Below the pieces are notes generated by a model, which was not told where the DNA came from, searched no databases, and saw nothing but the letters and a program-made list of their open reading frames with translations. A stretch of 64,000 nt of DNA from Lignipirellula cremea (GTDB taxonomy: Bacteria > Planctomycetota > Planctomycetia > Pirellulales > Pirellulaceae), in the NCBI RefSeq assembly GCF_007751035.1, contig NZ_CP036433.1, forward strand, positions 310,001 to 374,000. The letters run 5' to 3'. Made by a program: the position numbers and the translations under genes. The first letter of the stretch is position 1; each line of letters opens with the position of its first letter. Positions 9,613 to 18,476 of this stretch are shown piece after piece.

Positions 9613-10878
9613 TTACTCCCGTTCCTTGACGATGGCAAAGGCGGGCCGGCTGGCGGTCCGCTCGCCGTTGGAGCGCACGCCAACGACAAACAACGCGTGC
9701 AGCCCAGGCGGGAGCTGGACGCCTTCTACTTGCCAGGGCTCCGCGGTCGCTTCGCCGACAATCTGATCGCCGTCGTGGAACTCGATGCGGTCGTATTCTC
9801 CCGTCAGCTGGGCCGCGAAGGTCAACGGTTCGCCGGCGGCCAGAAAACCGCCGTAGCCCAGTCCGCAATCGGGCCCGCCCCATTTGCCGTCCTTCTTGCG
9901 ATACTCGATCACCGGCGAGGTCAGCTTCAGGTCCGGCTGCGCCGAATGGTAACTCCGCCACATCCAGGCGGCGTACGCATCCGGAAGCCAGCAGGGATAA
10001 GCGAGCTGGCCCGCCTGGCTTTCGGCGGCGGGAAGGATCGGGTTCCACTCCCCGATCGGATCGAAATCGCCCAGCCAGCCTGCTTCGCGCTGCACGGGTC
10101 GCAGGCGAACTGGCTCGCCCGGCGGCGGCATCGGTTCCGGCAGACGCAGGCGGATGCACCGATCGAGATACGCCATGAAAAAGTTGTACTTGGAGTAAAT
10201 TCCATGATCAAAGCCATACGTACTGGCCCGGCAACTGAGATCGTCGGCAGGCAGGTCGTCCGTCCGCCAGCTTCGCTTGCCGCTGCGCAGATCGCTCTTG
10301 GGAATCTCCCAGGCAAAGGCAAACGGAACCGCCTGCGTCAGTTCGGGAGAGCTGCGTAACTGCTGGGGAAACGAATCGCTCCAGGCCAGCACGCGCTCCG
10401 GCGCCCGGGCGTACAAATCGGCGCACAACCGCGAACCGTTTTGCCCCAGCCAGCCCACCAGCGGCGTGGTAGCAAGTTCGTGGCGCCCCAGCTTCTCCGC
10501 CGCATGATCCAGGTAACGCAGCAGCAGACCCATATCCTGCTGGGCATGCCCCAGCTTGTAGCGACCGTTCCGTTTGTCGTTGTTCCCCAGGTCGTACTCA
10601 AACGGATGCGGCACGGTGACCAGCGCGAAGTTCCAAAGATCCGCCAGCTCTCGCGGATCTCCGCTGTGGAATACGAAGCAGACAAACACCCCTCGCACCG
10701 GCTGCTTGCCAGGCAGATAAAGCTGGATCCGGTCTGTCGTCTTGCGGACTTCCGCCCAGGTCGGCTGACTGTCCAGGAGTTGAATCGGCAGCCATCCCGG
10801 CGGGTAATCCTCAGCCGCCACCGACAACGGCGCCAGCAATGACCCGACCAGCAAGGCGGCGAAAACAGCGACACGCAT
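9613..10878 (-). CDS. exported alpha/beta-hydrolase-like protein, nucleophile elbow degenerate
   Basis: 421 residues beginning MRVAVFAALLVGS, a clear signal peptide; an upstream in-frame start at 10950 would bury it. The fold looks like a planctomycete alpha/beta-hydrolase with a C-terminal beta domain. It shares motifs with the protein at 60055-61245 (RGVFVC versus RGILVH; AWMWRSYHS versus VWRAWQTK; the same C-terminal architecture). At residues 143-149 the expected GxSxG elbow reads WLGQNGS, so the nucleophile serine is displaced or absent. It lies 51 bases upstream of the DUF1592 gene and is probably first in that operon. Whether it retains esterase activity is doubtful. Confidence 0.75.
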   Translation of the reverse strand: MRVAVFAALLVGSLLAPLSVAAEDYPPGWLPIQLLDSQPTWAEVRKTTDRIQLYLPGKQPVRGVFVCFVFHSGDPRELADLWNFALVTVPHPFEYDLGNNDKRNGRYKLGHAQQDMGLLLRYLDHAAEKLGRHELATTPLVGWLGQNGSRLCADLYARAPERVLAWSDSFPQQLRSSPELTQAVPFAFAWEIPKSDLRSGKRSWRTDDLPADDLSCRASTYGFDHGIYSKYNFFMAYLDRCIRLRLPEPMPPPGEPVRLRPVQREAGWLGDFDPIGEWNPILPAAESQAGQLAYPCWLPDAYAAWMWRSYHSAQPDLKLTSPVIEYRKKDGKWGGPDCGLGYGGFLAAGEPLTFAAQLTGEYDRIEFHDGDQIVGEATAEPWQVEGVQLPPGLHALFVVGVRSNGERTASRPAFAIVKERE

Positions 10879-11397
10879 ATACCAACTCCGCAGGGCGCCG
10901 AACTCCAGCTTGCCGCAACCGATTGAGGACGGCCAATAAAGTGCATCCATTTAAATAATAACTGCATGCAGAATTAAAGGCTACCTGAGAATCCTTCTGT
11001 TTGCAATCAATTCCCTTTCGAAAATCAGCCCCATCGACTGCGACTTGTCATTCTCTGTCCTTCTTGATCTCTCCGTCGCCGGTTCAATACACAGCAGTCA
11101 AGATTTTCCGCAGAGATTTTTTCCTCCGCGTTGGGGTGCAGAAAGTGCAGGTTTGCTGCTCCAGTGGTCTTGGTGGTTCTTACTTTTCCTGCTTCCGCAT
11201 GCGAGGGTTGCCTGGTTTTGGCGGAGGAAAAACGGGCGGATAAAATCTCCCGGCGCTGGACATCAGGGGTCCGGGCATGGTTAAACTTAGGGGCATTGCA
11301 AGCCGGGGGCGGTTCCTGGCTCTATCTTCAAGGGGAAGGGTCCGCTCGGATCATCTGCTAAACTTCTCCGGCGGCAGGGTACGAAAGCGAGGGCAAA
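10879..11397. other. intergenic region between divergent genes
   Basis: A 519-base gap between the minus-strand hydrolase-like gene and the plus-strand SHD1-DUF4034 gene. It should contain promoters for both. The part next to 10878-10990 is AT-rich relative to its surroundings (AAATAATAACTGCATGCAG), which suits the minus-strand promoter. No conserved coding frame, tRNA or strong hairpin was seen. Confidence 0.4.
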
Positions 11398-13620
11398 ATG
11401 GCATACGGCAGACGCGCCTCCGTAGTTTTTCTGGCAAGGGCGGCGATCGCGCTGGCGATTCTGGCACGGGGGATCGTCCCGCTGGGGGCGGGCGAACTGC
11501 GCACCTGGACTTCGGCCGACGGTCGATTCACCACGCAGGCGGAGCTGGTGGAAATCAAGGGCGACCAGGTCGTGCTGAAACAGGCAAGCGGCAACGCGAT
11601 CACCGTTCCGATCAGCGCCCTGAGCCAGACAGATCGCGACTTTTTGACCAAACCCGTCCCCGCGAAGGAAGCACCAAAAGTCGAGCCGCCAGTTGCGAAG
11701 GGGGAACCCAAAGCCGGCACGCCCGCGGCTTTGATCGCCCGGGTTGCGGCCGAGGATCCGCCGTTTGCTTATGAGCCGGTCAAAGAGTTTTCGACCGCCC
11801 CGCAGCGACGCATCGACCGCATTGCCGTTTCCCGCGATGAGACCCGCGTGCTCACCTGCTGCAACGACACGGCGGGAACGTGCTTTGTCTGGAACCTGGC
11901 GACAGGAGAGAAAGTCAGCCAGTTGGATCGCACCGGGCTGCTCGACCGGGCGGCGCTCAGCAAGGACGGGAAAATCGCCGTCGTGACGGACCGGACGAAG
12001 ATTGAAGTCTTCAACGCATTGTCGGGCAAGCTCGTCCGCTCGGATCCGATGCCCGACGGGGCTGAACTGAAGATCGAGGACCTGCGTATCTCAGATGACT
12101 CCCAGTGGTATTGCGCCATCACGCATACCCGGCGGGTGCTGCGGCGGGGACTGACGGACGGCCGCACCTTCGCCTCGCCGCCGATTGCCATGCGGGGCGA
12201 CCGGGGCGGCCCCTTTACCGCCATCGGCCCGCTGGCGCGAACCATTTTGATGGACAGCGGCGACCCGAAACCCGACCTGCTGTTCTTCAGGGAGTCGCCG
12301 GCGCGGATGCAGAGCGATCCGTTGCCCGTCGCCGAGAAAGTGTTTCCGACCGCTGCGGCCTGCTCGCCCAATATCTGGTCGATCGCGACCGACGACCTGA
12401 ACTATTACTTCTATATCAATCGCGGCGGCAAATACCAGCACTTTGGCCCGATGGATACTCGCGGCTCGCTGATCCGTCAGATGGTGATTTCTTCCAACGA
12501 GGGGATAATCTCCCTGCTGGGCGACGCCAACCGGGTGCAGATCGTCGACCTGTTTACCAACCAGAACTACTTTCCCCTCCTGCCGTATCCGCATCTGGAA
12601 AAGCAGATTGGTCCCAGTGGAGTGTCGTTGTTCTTCGCCCAGGGGAATAAGCTTTGCTACTGGCAAGCAGTGCTGCCCAAACAGGGCCGGGCGATCTGGG
12701 TCCATGCCGTGACAACGTTGTTCGCCGACAAGCAGTATGCGTTGCTCGACGAGTTGGCCGATGAATGCCTGGCCGACCCGGAGCGGTTCCCGTTCACCGA
12801 AAGTCCCAAATTCGACTCGCTGATTGATAACCTTGACTCGCCCATTTCCATGAAGGGCCTCGGCCCGCTGGAGTTTGGCCAGCGGCAGAAGCAGGCGAAC
12901 GAATGGCTGGCGAAGAATCCCAAGTCGGTGGCGGCCCGCGTGCTGGTCGCCCGCTTCCATGTGGCCGAAGGCTGGGACGCCCGCGGCAGCGGCTTTGCCG
13001 ATACCGTGACGCGCGAAGGAGCCGAGAAATTCCAGGCCAGCATCACCGCCGCCCGGGAAACCCTGGCTCCCGTGATGGAGTCCGACAACCCGCCGGCGCG
13101 GGCCTATTCGCTGTGGTTCACCATCGCCAAAGCGGAAAGCTGGGACGGCGCCCGGCTCGCCCCCTACCTGGCCAGGTTCTTCAAACGCTATCCGACCTAC
13201 CATAAGGGCCATGCCCTGATTGCGGAGCGTCTGTTGCCGCGCTGGGGCGGCGACGAGGGGGAAACGGGCCGCTACATCCAGAGCGTCGGCGACCAGGTCG
13301 GCGGCGAACAGGGCGACATCGTCTATGCCCGACTGGTGGCGGACGTGCATCGCTATTACAGCCGAACGGGCTTCTTTGAAGAATCGGGACTGGATTACGA
13401 CCGCACCCTGCGCGGCCTGGCGGCCCTGGCGCGGGACGAATTCTCCAGGAATTTTGCGGCCAATTACGGCCTGTACTTTGCCGGCCTCAAAAGGGATCGG
13501 GAACAGGCTCTGCGGTTTGCCGATCTGTTTGAAGACACCCGTTTCGGCTGGCTACGGCGGCCCTGGCGTTCCGACTACGCCTATGAGAACACTCTCCGCT
13601 GGCTCGACGACGGTTCCTGA
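11398..13620 (+). CDS. exported SHD1 / beta-propeller-like / DUF4034 protein (cassette copy 1)
   Basis: 740 residues. A signal peptide of about 30 residues is followed by an SHD1 (SLA1 homology 1-like) domain (ELRTWTSADGRFTTQAELV through ISALSQTDRDFL), a proline/lysine-rich linker, a propeller-like region near 125-440 (RIDRIAVSRDETRVLTC, CFVWNLATGEKVSQL), and a C-terminal helical DUF4034-like domain near 445-720 (AWLAKNP-type segment, WDARGSG, ERLLPRWGGDEGE). A GAGGG ribosome site lies just upstream of the ATG. The next gene encodes a SUMF1-repeat protein. The same pair recurs at 46168-51286. The role is unknown; a periplasmic scaffold or sensor is inference. Confidence 0.85.
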   Translation: MAYGRRASVVFLARAAIALAILARGIVPLGAGELRTWTSADGRFTTQAELVEIKGDQVVLKQASGNAITVPISALSQTDRDFLTKPVPAKEAPKVEPPVAKGEPKAGTPAALIARVAAEDPPFAYEPVKEFSTAPQRRIDRIAVSRDETRVLTCCNDTAGTCFVWNLATGEKVSQLDRTGLLDRAALSKDGKIAVVTDRTKIEVFNALSGKLVRSDPMPDGAELKIEDLRISDDSQWYCAITHTRRVLRRGLTDGRTFASPPIAMRGDRGGPFTAIGPLARTILMDSGDPKPDLLFFRESPARMQSDPLPVAEKVFPTAAACSPNIWSIATDDLNYYFYINRGGKYQHFGPMDTRGSLIRQMVISSNEGIISLLGDANRVQIVDLFTNQNYFPLLPYPHLEKQIGPSGVSLFFAQGNKLCYWQAVLPKQGRAIWVHAVTTLFADKQYALLDELADECLADPERFPFTESPKFDSLIDNLDSPISMKGLGPLEFGQRQKQANEWLAKNPKSVAARVLVARFHVAEGWDARGSGFADTVTREGAEKFQASITAARETLAPVMESDNPPARAYSLWFTIAKAESWDGARLAPYLARFFKRYPTYHKGHALIAERLLPRWGGDEGETGRYIQSVGDQVGGEQGDIVYARLVADVHRYYSRTGFFEESGLDYDRTLRGLAALARDEFSRNFAANYGLYFAGLKRDREQALRFADLFEDTRFGWLRRPWRSDYAYENTLRWLDDGS

Positions 13621-13693
13621 TTTTGAGCTGGCGTCCTTCTCTACTTCTCTTGCCTGATCTTTTCGATCCCGTCTCTTCAGGGAGCAACGGACG

Positions 13694-15724
13694 ATGCACT
13701 TTACGATCCCCCATCGCTTTCCCCGCAGGTTTGCCGCCGGCGCCTGCTGGATTTTCCTGCTGGCCGCAGCGCCGTTCAGCCTGCTGGAGAATCCGCCGGC
13801 CGTCTTCGCGCAGGGCCCGCCGCCCGAGGAGAGATACGAGTGGCCGGCCGATGCGCCGCCGGTTGCTGCAGTCCCCTTCGACGCCAGGCAGGCGCTGGCC
13901 CACCAGCAAGCCTGGGCCGCCTACTTGAAACTGCCGACGCAGAAAACGGTCGAGCTCAAAGGCGGCGTGAAGATGCCGATGCAGCTGATCCCCCCGGGCG
14001 AGTTCCGGCCCGGTTTCGGTCCCGGCCGTTCGCGGGGCAGGCCCACGTTCATCGACAAGCCGTTCTGGATCGCCGAGACCGAAGTCACCCAGGCCCAGTG
14101 GGAGGCCCTGATGGGTCCCCAAAAAGCAGATCCCCGCCTGTCGAATCTGTACCCGACAGGACCGCGACTACCCGTCGCCCAAATCACCGCCGCCGAGGCA
14201 GTCGCGTTCTGCGAAGCGCTAACCCAGCAGGAACGCGATGCGGGCCGCTTGCCAGCCGGCTATCAGTACGATCTGCCGTCCCCTTATCAATGGGAGTTCG
14301 CCTGCAGCGGCGGAACGGAAACCACCTGGTTCTTCGGCGACGACGCCTCCAAACTGGGCGAGTACGCCTGGTTTGGAGAGGCAGCCAGGACGCCCAGCGA
14401 GGACGGTGGTCTGGGCCAGCCTGTCCCCCACGAAGTCGCCCAGAAAAAGCCCAGTATCTGGGGGCTGTACGATGTGTATGGCAATGTCGGCGAGTTCTGC
14501 GTCACGCAAATCCAGCTGATCAACGCCGCAGGGGGCGAGGCGCCGGGCCCCACCGATCCTCTTTATGTCCAGTACGGAGGCGCCTGCTATGAAAAGCCCG
14601 AAAGGATCACCTCAAGCAGCAAGGTGCGCGTGCCTGGGGATCTGCCGAAACCGAACCTTGGTTTCCGAGTGGTGCTTACGGAACCTGTCTTCATTAAACG
14701 GCGGCCCCCGCCTCCGCGCCCGACCCGTCCGCCCCCCAGCTCGACCCCTGACAATGTCATGCCGCCGCTGGAAGTGGCTGACGGCCCCGGCGGCGTCGAC
14801 TGGCCCGCCTCCGCGCCGCCGCGAGCGACCGTGCCGTTTGACGCCCGGCAAGCGCAAGCCCACCAGCAGGCCTGGTCGGACTACCTGGGTATGCCGGTAG
14901 AAAGAAAGATCGCCCTGCCGCATGGCGTATCGCTGAACATGGTGCTGATTCCGCCCGGCGACTTCAAAATGGGAAGCTCGCCCGGCGAATTTGAAGGGGG
15001 AAAGATCGACCAGTATCCGCGGCACCGGGTCTGGATTACCAAACCGTATTACCTGGGCAAGTACGAAGTGACCGTCGGCGAATGGGACGCCGTGATGCGA
15101 TTGAAAAAAAGTCCGCCGGATCTTTCCTACTCTCCCCTGGGCGGCCGATCGGTGGCCCAGCTCCACGAATTCGTCACCCAGTTAAACGCACTCGTCGCCG
15201 ACGAGAAGATCCGCTTCGCCCTGCCCACCGAAGCCCAGTGGGAGTTCGCCTGCCGGGCCGGCACAGAAACAGACTGGTGTGTCGCCGACGAGAAGCAGCT
15301 GTTCTCGTACAGCTGGTATCGCGATTCGCAGCTGCGTGAAAAAGCGCTGCCCGAAGGCGAGACCCGCCGCTTGACCGGCGCGGCGGCATTGAATGACTTC
15401 CTGGCGGGAAACAAGGTCCGGGATGGCTTTATCGAACGGCGTAACGCTAATATCGGGCAGCTCAACGCCAATGCCTTTGGGCTGCACGATATGCATGGCA
15501 ATGTGCGCGAGGTTTGCTCTGACTTTTACGATCGCAGTTACTATAGTTCTTCCCCGCCCAACGATCCGACCGGCCCGCCCTCAGGCGATCTACACGTCGC
15601 CCGCGGAGGCTCCTATGGGGAAGTCGCCTGGCGCGTCTCTTCCAGCGTGCGGTACATGGTCACTCCCCGCGCCAGCGACACCCAGACAGGATTGCGGCTG
15701 GTCATGATTTTGCTCGACAAGTAG
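13694..15724 (+). CDS. exported protein with two SUMF1 (FGE-sulfatase-like) domains (cassette copy 1)
   Basis: 676 residues: an N-terminal hydrophobic signal, then two SUMF1 domains at about 95-335 and 415-676, joined by a proline-rich linker (KRRPPPPRPTRPPPSS). Each domain is preceded by the same lead-in, with FDARQA..HQQAW and then LIPPGEF or LIPPGDF. Domain hallmarks include ETEVTQAQWEALMG, LPTEAQWEFACRAG and NAFGLHDMHGNVREV. Neither domain keeps the paired cysteines of true formylglycine-generating enzymes near the GGS motif, so binding rather than catalysis is expected. It lies 73 bases after the DUF4034 gene and is probably co-transcribed with it. Confidence 0.88.
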   Translation: MHFTIPHRFPRRFAAGACWIFLLAAAPFSLLENPPAVFAQGPPPEERYEWPADAPPVAAVPFDARQALAHQQAWAAYLKLPTQKTVELKGGVKMPMQLIPPGEFRPGFGPGRSRGRPTFIDKPFWIAETEVTQAQWEALMGPQKADPRLSNLYPTGPRLPVAQITAAEAVAFCEALTQQERDAGRLPAGYQYDLPSPYQWEFACSGGTETTWFFGDDASKLGEYAWFGEAARTPSEDGGLGQPVPHEVAQKKPSIWGLYDVYGNVGEFCVTQIQLINAAGGEAPGPTDPLYVQYGGACYEKPERITSSSKVRVPGDLPKPNLGFRVVLTEPVFIKRRPPPPRPTRPPPSSTPDNVMPPLEVADGPGGVDWPASAPPRATVPFDARQAQAHQQAWSDYLGMPVERKIALPHGVSLNMVLIPPGDFKMGSSPGEFEGGKIDQYPRHRVWITKPYYLGKYEVTVGEWDAVMRLKKSPPDLSYSPLGGRSVAQLHEFVTQLNALVADEKIRFALPTEAQWEFACRAGTETDWCVADEKQLFSYSWYRDSQLREKALPEGETRRLTGAAALNDFLAGNKVRDGFIERRNANIGQLNANAFGLHDMHGNVREVCSDFYDRSYYSSSPPNDPTGPPSGDLHVARGGSYGEVAWRVSSSVRYMVTPRASDTQTGLRLVMILLDK

Positions 15725-15796
15725 CGATTGTCCGCCAGTGTCTCTCCTGCGCAGGGAATGCGCTGCGCAAAAACTGGCCGTTCCCATTCCGACCGC

Positions 15797-16855
15797 TCAG
15801 ATGCGGATCCAGTTTTTCAGGTGGGCGTGTTCAAAGATCATCTCCTGCTGGATTTTCAAATCCTGTCCCAGGCCGGAGTCGCGCGTCCGAAGGTACATGG
15901 CGTGGGAGATGGCCACATCGAGGTACGCCAGCCCCACGGCGTTAAAGTAGATCCTTTCCTCAGGCGATTGCCGTCCGGGCAGATGGCCCAGAACAATGTC
16001 CTGCAGGTTTCCATGAATTTGATGATCCGGCAGCTCTCCGGCCTGGTGCATCCGGCTCAGCGTCTGGGTGCGGTGTTTTACGGTTTCCCAGTCGTCGCAC
16101 ACAATCTTGTCGGCCTGCTGCGCCACGGCGTATTCATCTTCGTAGCCGCCTACGTGACTGTAGAAAGAGCCCGGCTTGACCCAGGCCGCTTTGAGCAGCG
16201 GCGCCTGGGCGCTGGTGGCGGTGACGATGACGTCGGCCCCTTCGATCGCCGCCTGGAGATTGCCGCCGGTTCCTTGGATCGCCACATTGGGCAGAAGTTG
16301 CCCCATCTCGCGGCAAAACGTTTCTTCCTCCGCTTGCTCCTTGGCGGCCACGCGGCACTCAACCAGCGAGGGCAACACGGACTTCATCGCCAGCAGGTGC
16401 ATCTTGGCCTGTTCGCCCGCTCCGATAAAACCGATGGAGCGTGACTGGGGGTTGGCCAGATGCCGGGCCGCCAGGGCTCCCACCGCGCCGACGCGCAAGT
16501 TGGAACAGAGCGTGCCTTCCATAAAGGCGATTGGCAATCCGTGGTCAATTTCCGAAAGGATGATTACCGCCGACAGGTTCTGCATCCCAAACTTGACGGG
16601 GTTCGGCGGAAAGACCGAAACCCATTTCACGCCGCACACGCGCAGCTTCCGGAAGGTCGCAGGCAGGCAGTTGATCCGCTCCTGGGTTTCTTCATTAAAG
16701 ATCTGTACGACCTTTTCCGGGAAGATGACTTCGCCCGCCTCGAAAGCACGCATCGCCATTTCGACGGCGGATATCGCCAGGCGGATATCCAGGCAGCCCG
16801 CCCCCAGCAAATCTTCCTGCGAATAGTACTGACACCGTATTTCATGCTGTTTCAT
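15797..16855 (-). CDS. ornithine cyclodeaminase / mu-crystallin family protein
   Basis: 352 residues starting MKQHEIRCQYYS at 16855, with AGGAT 6-7 bases upstream; a longer frame begins with TTG. The NAD-binding region is clear (SIGFIGAGEQAKMHLLAM, with GAGEQA in place of the usual GxGxQA). The N-terminal half has GVKWVSVFPPNP and LRVGAVGALAARHLA, and the C-terminal half has IVTATSAQAPLLKAAWVKPGSF, all typical of the family. Members act as NAD-dependent amino-acid cyclodeaminases, dehydrogenases or ketimine reductases. The neighbours do not define a pathway, so the substrate cannot be assigned. Confidence 0.9.
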   Translation of the reverse strand: MKQHEIRCQYYSQEDLLGAGCLDIRLAISAVEMAMRAFEAGEVIFPEKVVQIFNEETQERINCLPATFRKLRVCGVKWVSVFPPNPVKFGMQNLSAVIILSEIDHGLPIAFMEGTLCSNLRVGAVGALAARHLANPQSRSIGFIGAGEQAKMHLLAMKSVLPSLVECRVAAKEQAEEETFCREMGQLLPNVAIQGTGGNLQAAIEGADVIVTATSAQAPLLKAAWVKPGSFYSHVGGYEDEYAVAQQADKIVCDDWETVKHRTQTLSRMHQAGELPDHQIHGNLQDIVLGHLPGRQSPEERIYFNAVGLAYLDVAISHAMYLRTRDSGLGQDLKIQQEMIFEHAHLKNWIRI

Positions 16856-17335
16856 GGTCGATCCTGGTTCTTGGGGAAACGTCAATCGTTAACCAAGCAA
16901 ACCCGGCGCCAGAAGAAAAAGCCCGCATTCCGCCCCCTTCCCAGCCCAGCAACCGAGCGAAATCGCCCACAACCCACGCCAGAACCGCCCACAACCCGGA
17001 CCACAACCGCACAGGAGTTACGATGCAAATACGGCCCTTTACCAGGCAGCGCCGCCGCTGCCAAACGCGAAGGCCTGCAGCATGTCGTTCGGCTCTCGGC
17101 CGTATCTCCAGAAGCGGTCACGGCGCGCCTGCGCATTGCCTGGCGAAAGGGTCGCTCTCCACGAGCCTGGCGTGAGAAACCAGGATGACGCGAGAAACCG
17201 ATAACGCGAGAAATCTGCTGAAAATCTATTGTTGGGATAGACGATAGAAATCGCTAGAAATATCCGTGCCCCTATGGTAGTATTCGACCTGGCCGTTCGT
17301 CTCTTGGGCAGGCATCGCTGGGCCGGTGTTAGAGT
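16856..17335. other. intergenic region with ACGCGAGAAA repeats
   Basis: A 480-base gap between divergent genes. Near 17168-17214 the motif GCG(A/T)GAGAAA occurs three times within 45 bases, twice as CGCGAGAAA. A short reading frame opens at 17022 after an AGGAG-like site, but its composition (arginine-rich, low complexity) gives no support as a gene. Promoters for the flanking genes are presumed here. Confidence 0.35.
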
Positions 17336-18346
17336 ATGATTAAACGAAGCTTTCTCTGGATATTCTTTATGGCGACGCTCGCCTGTTCCCTGGCGGGTGC
17401 GGAGGAGCGCGTGGTGCTTTCTGCTCTCCCGGGGTCGACCGCTTTCTTTGGCGGCGAGCCGGGTAAGATCGCCCTGGACGTGACCGCCGCTGACCTGTTT
17501 GAAGGGACGGCTGCCTGGTCGCTGACCGCCAATCGTCGCACGGCGGCGCGCGGAGAGATTGCCGTCTCTGCCGGTCCGGGGAAACCGGGCCGACTGGTCA
17601 TTCCGTTTGCAGCTCCCCCGGTCCGGGAGGAGGTCCGTATCTCCCTGGACCTGGAACTGGTTCTGACGGATCGCGCCGGCGTCGAAGTCGCCCGTTTTGA
17701 GCTGCCGATCTGGCTGTTTCCCAAAGAGCCTTTTGCGGACCGCGGTCAGTGGCTGGAATCGCTGGACCTGCATGTTTACGACCCGGCGAAAAACACGCTG
17801 GCCGCCTTTGACGACGCCCGCATTCCCTATCGCTACCTGCGGAGCCTGGGCGCCATGGAATCGCTCGAAGCCGGCGTCCTGGTGATTGGCGAAGGCGTAT
17901 CCTTCGCGCGCGAGCGGCAGTTATCGGCGGCGATCCTGGGTGCGGTCGCCCGCGGCGTCACGGTGATTGTACTGGCGCCGGAAAATGGTGAAGTGCGTTT
18001 GACGCCTGAGAAAGAAGAAGCGGCCCGGCTGGAGTCATTGTCATTCCGGCGGGACGAGGTCCTCACGCAGATCGACAAGCGGCTCAGTCCACTCAGCTGG
18101 CCGGCGGACGTATCGCTGCCGCTGGCCCGGTTTGAGCTGGTCGCCCGCACAGGCGAGACCCTGGTGCGCGTCGACGACGCGGCCGATTCCTGGTTGTGGG
18201 TCGAAGCCACCTACGCAGGCAAAGGGCGGCTGACCGTTTGTGGGGCGAATGTGATTGACGGCTGGGCAAAAGGCCCGGCGCCCCGTTATTTGCTGGCCGG
18301 TTTGCTGGAAAGCCTGGCGCCGGCGGAAACCTCGACGACGCCGTAA
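17336..18346 (+). CDS. exported protein of unknown function, possible GATase1-like fold
   Basis: 336 residues. A signal peptide (about residues 1-22) is followed by a beta-rich N-terminal half (residues 25-135, alternating short hydrophobic strands) and a Rossmann-like second half (MESLEAGVLVIGEGVSFARERQL, ILGAVARGVTVIVLAPENGEV), which resembles glutamine-amidotransferase-like domains but shows no obvious catalytic triad. It lies 130 bases upstream of the CsgG-like gene on the same strand, suggesting a shared process. I do not recognise a named family. Confidence 0.75.
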   Translation: MIKRSFLWIFFMATLACSLAGAEERVVLSALPGSTAFFGGEPGKIALDVTAADLFEGTAAWSLTANRRTAARGEIAVSAGPGKPGRLVIPFAAPPVREEVRISLDLELVLTDRAGVEVARFELPIWLFPKEPFADRGQWLESLDLHVYDPAKNTLAAFDDARIPYRYLRSLGAMESLEAGVLVIGEGVSFARERQLSAAILGAVARGVTVIVLAPENGEVRLTPEKEEAARLESLSFRRDEVLTQIDKRLSPLSWPADVSLPLARFELVARTGETLVRVDDAADSWLWVEATYAGKGRLTVCGANVIDGWAKGPAPRYLLAGLLESLAPAETSTTP

Positions 18347-18476
18347 TTCGCTCTTCGTCGTAGGGACACTCTGTTACTGTATCGTTTGGCTGGGCAGTTC
18401 ACCCTTGATGGGCGGCGGCGACTTTGCCGTCGAATCCGAACCCAGATTTCTTTGATGAAGCCTTTTGGAGATAGTC

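Noticed and set aside
13694-15724. Sulfatase-maturing formylglycine-generating enzyme
   Set aside because: Neither SUMF1 domain has the paired catalytic cysteines, and no sulfatase gene is in the window.
17022-17190. Small plus-strand gene after an AGGAG-like site
   Set aside because: The 50-residue translation is arginine-rich, low in complexity and unlike any protein I recognise.
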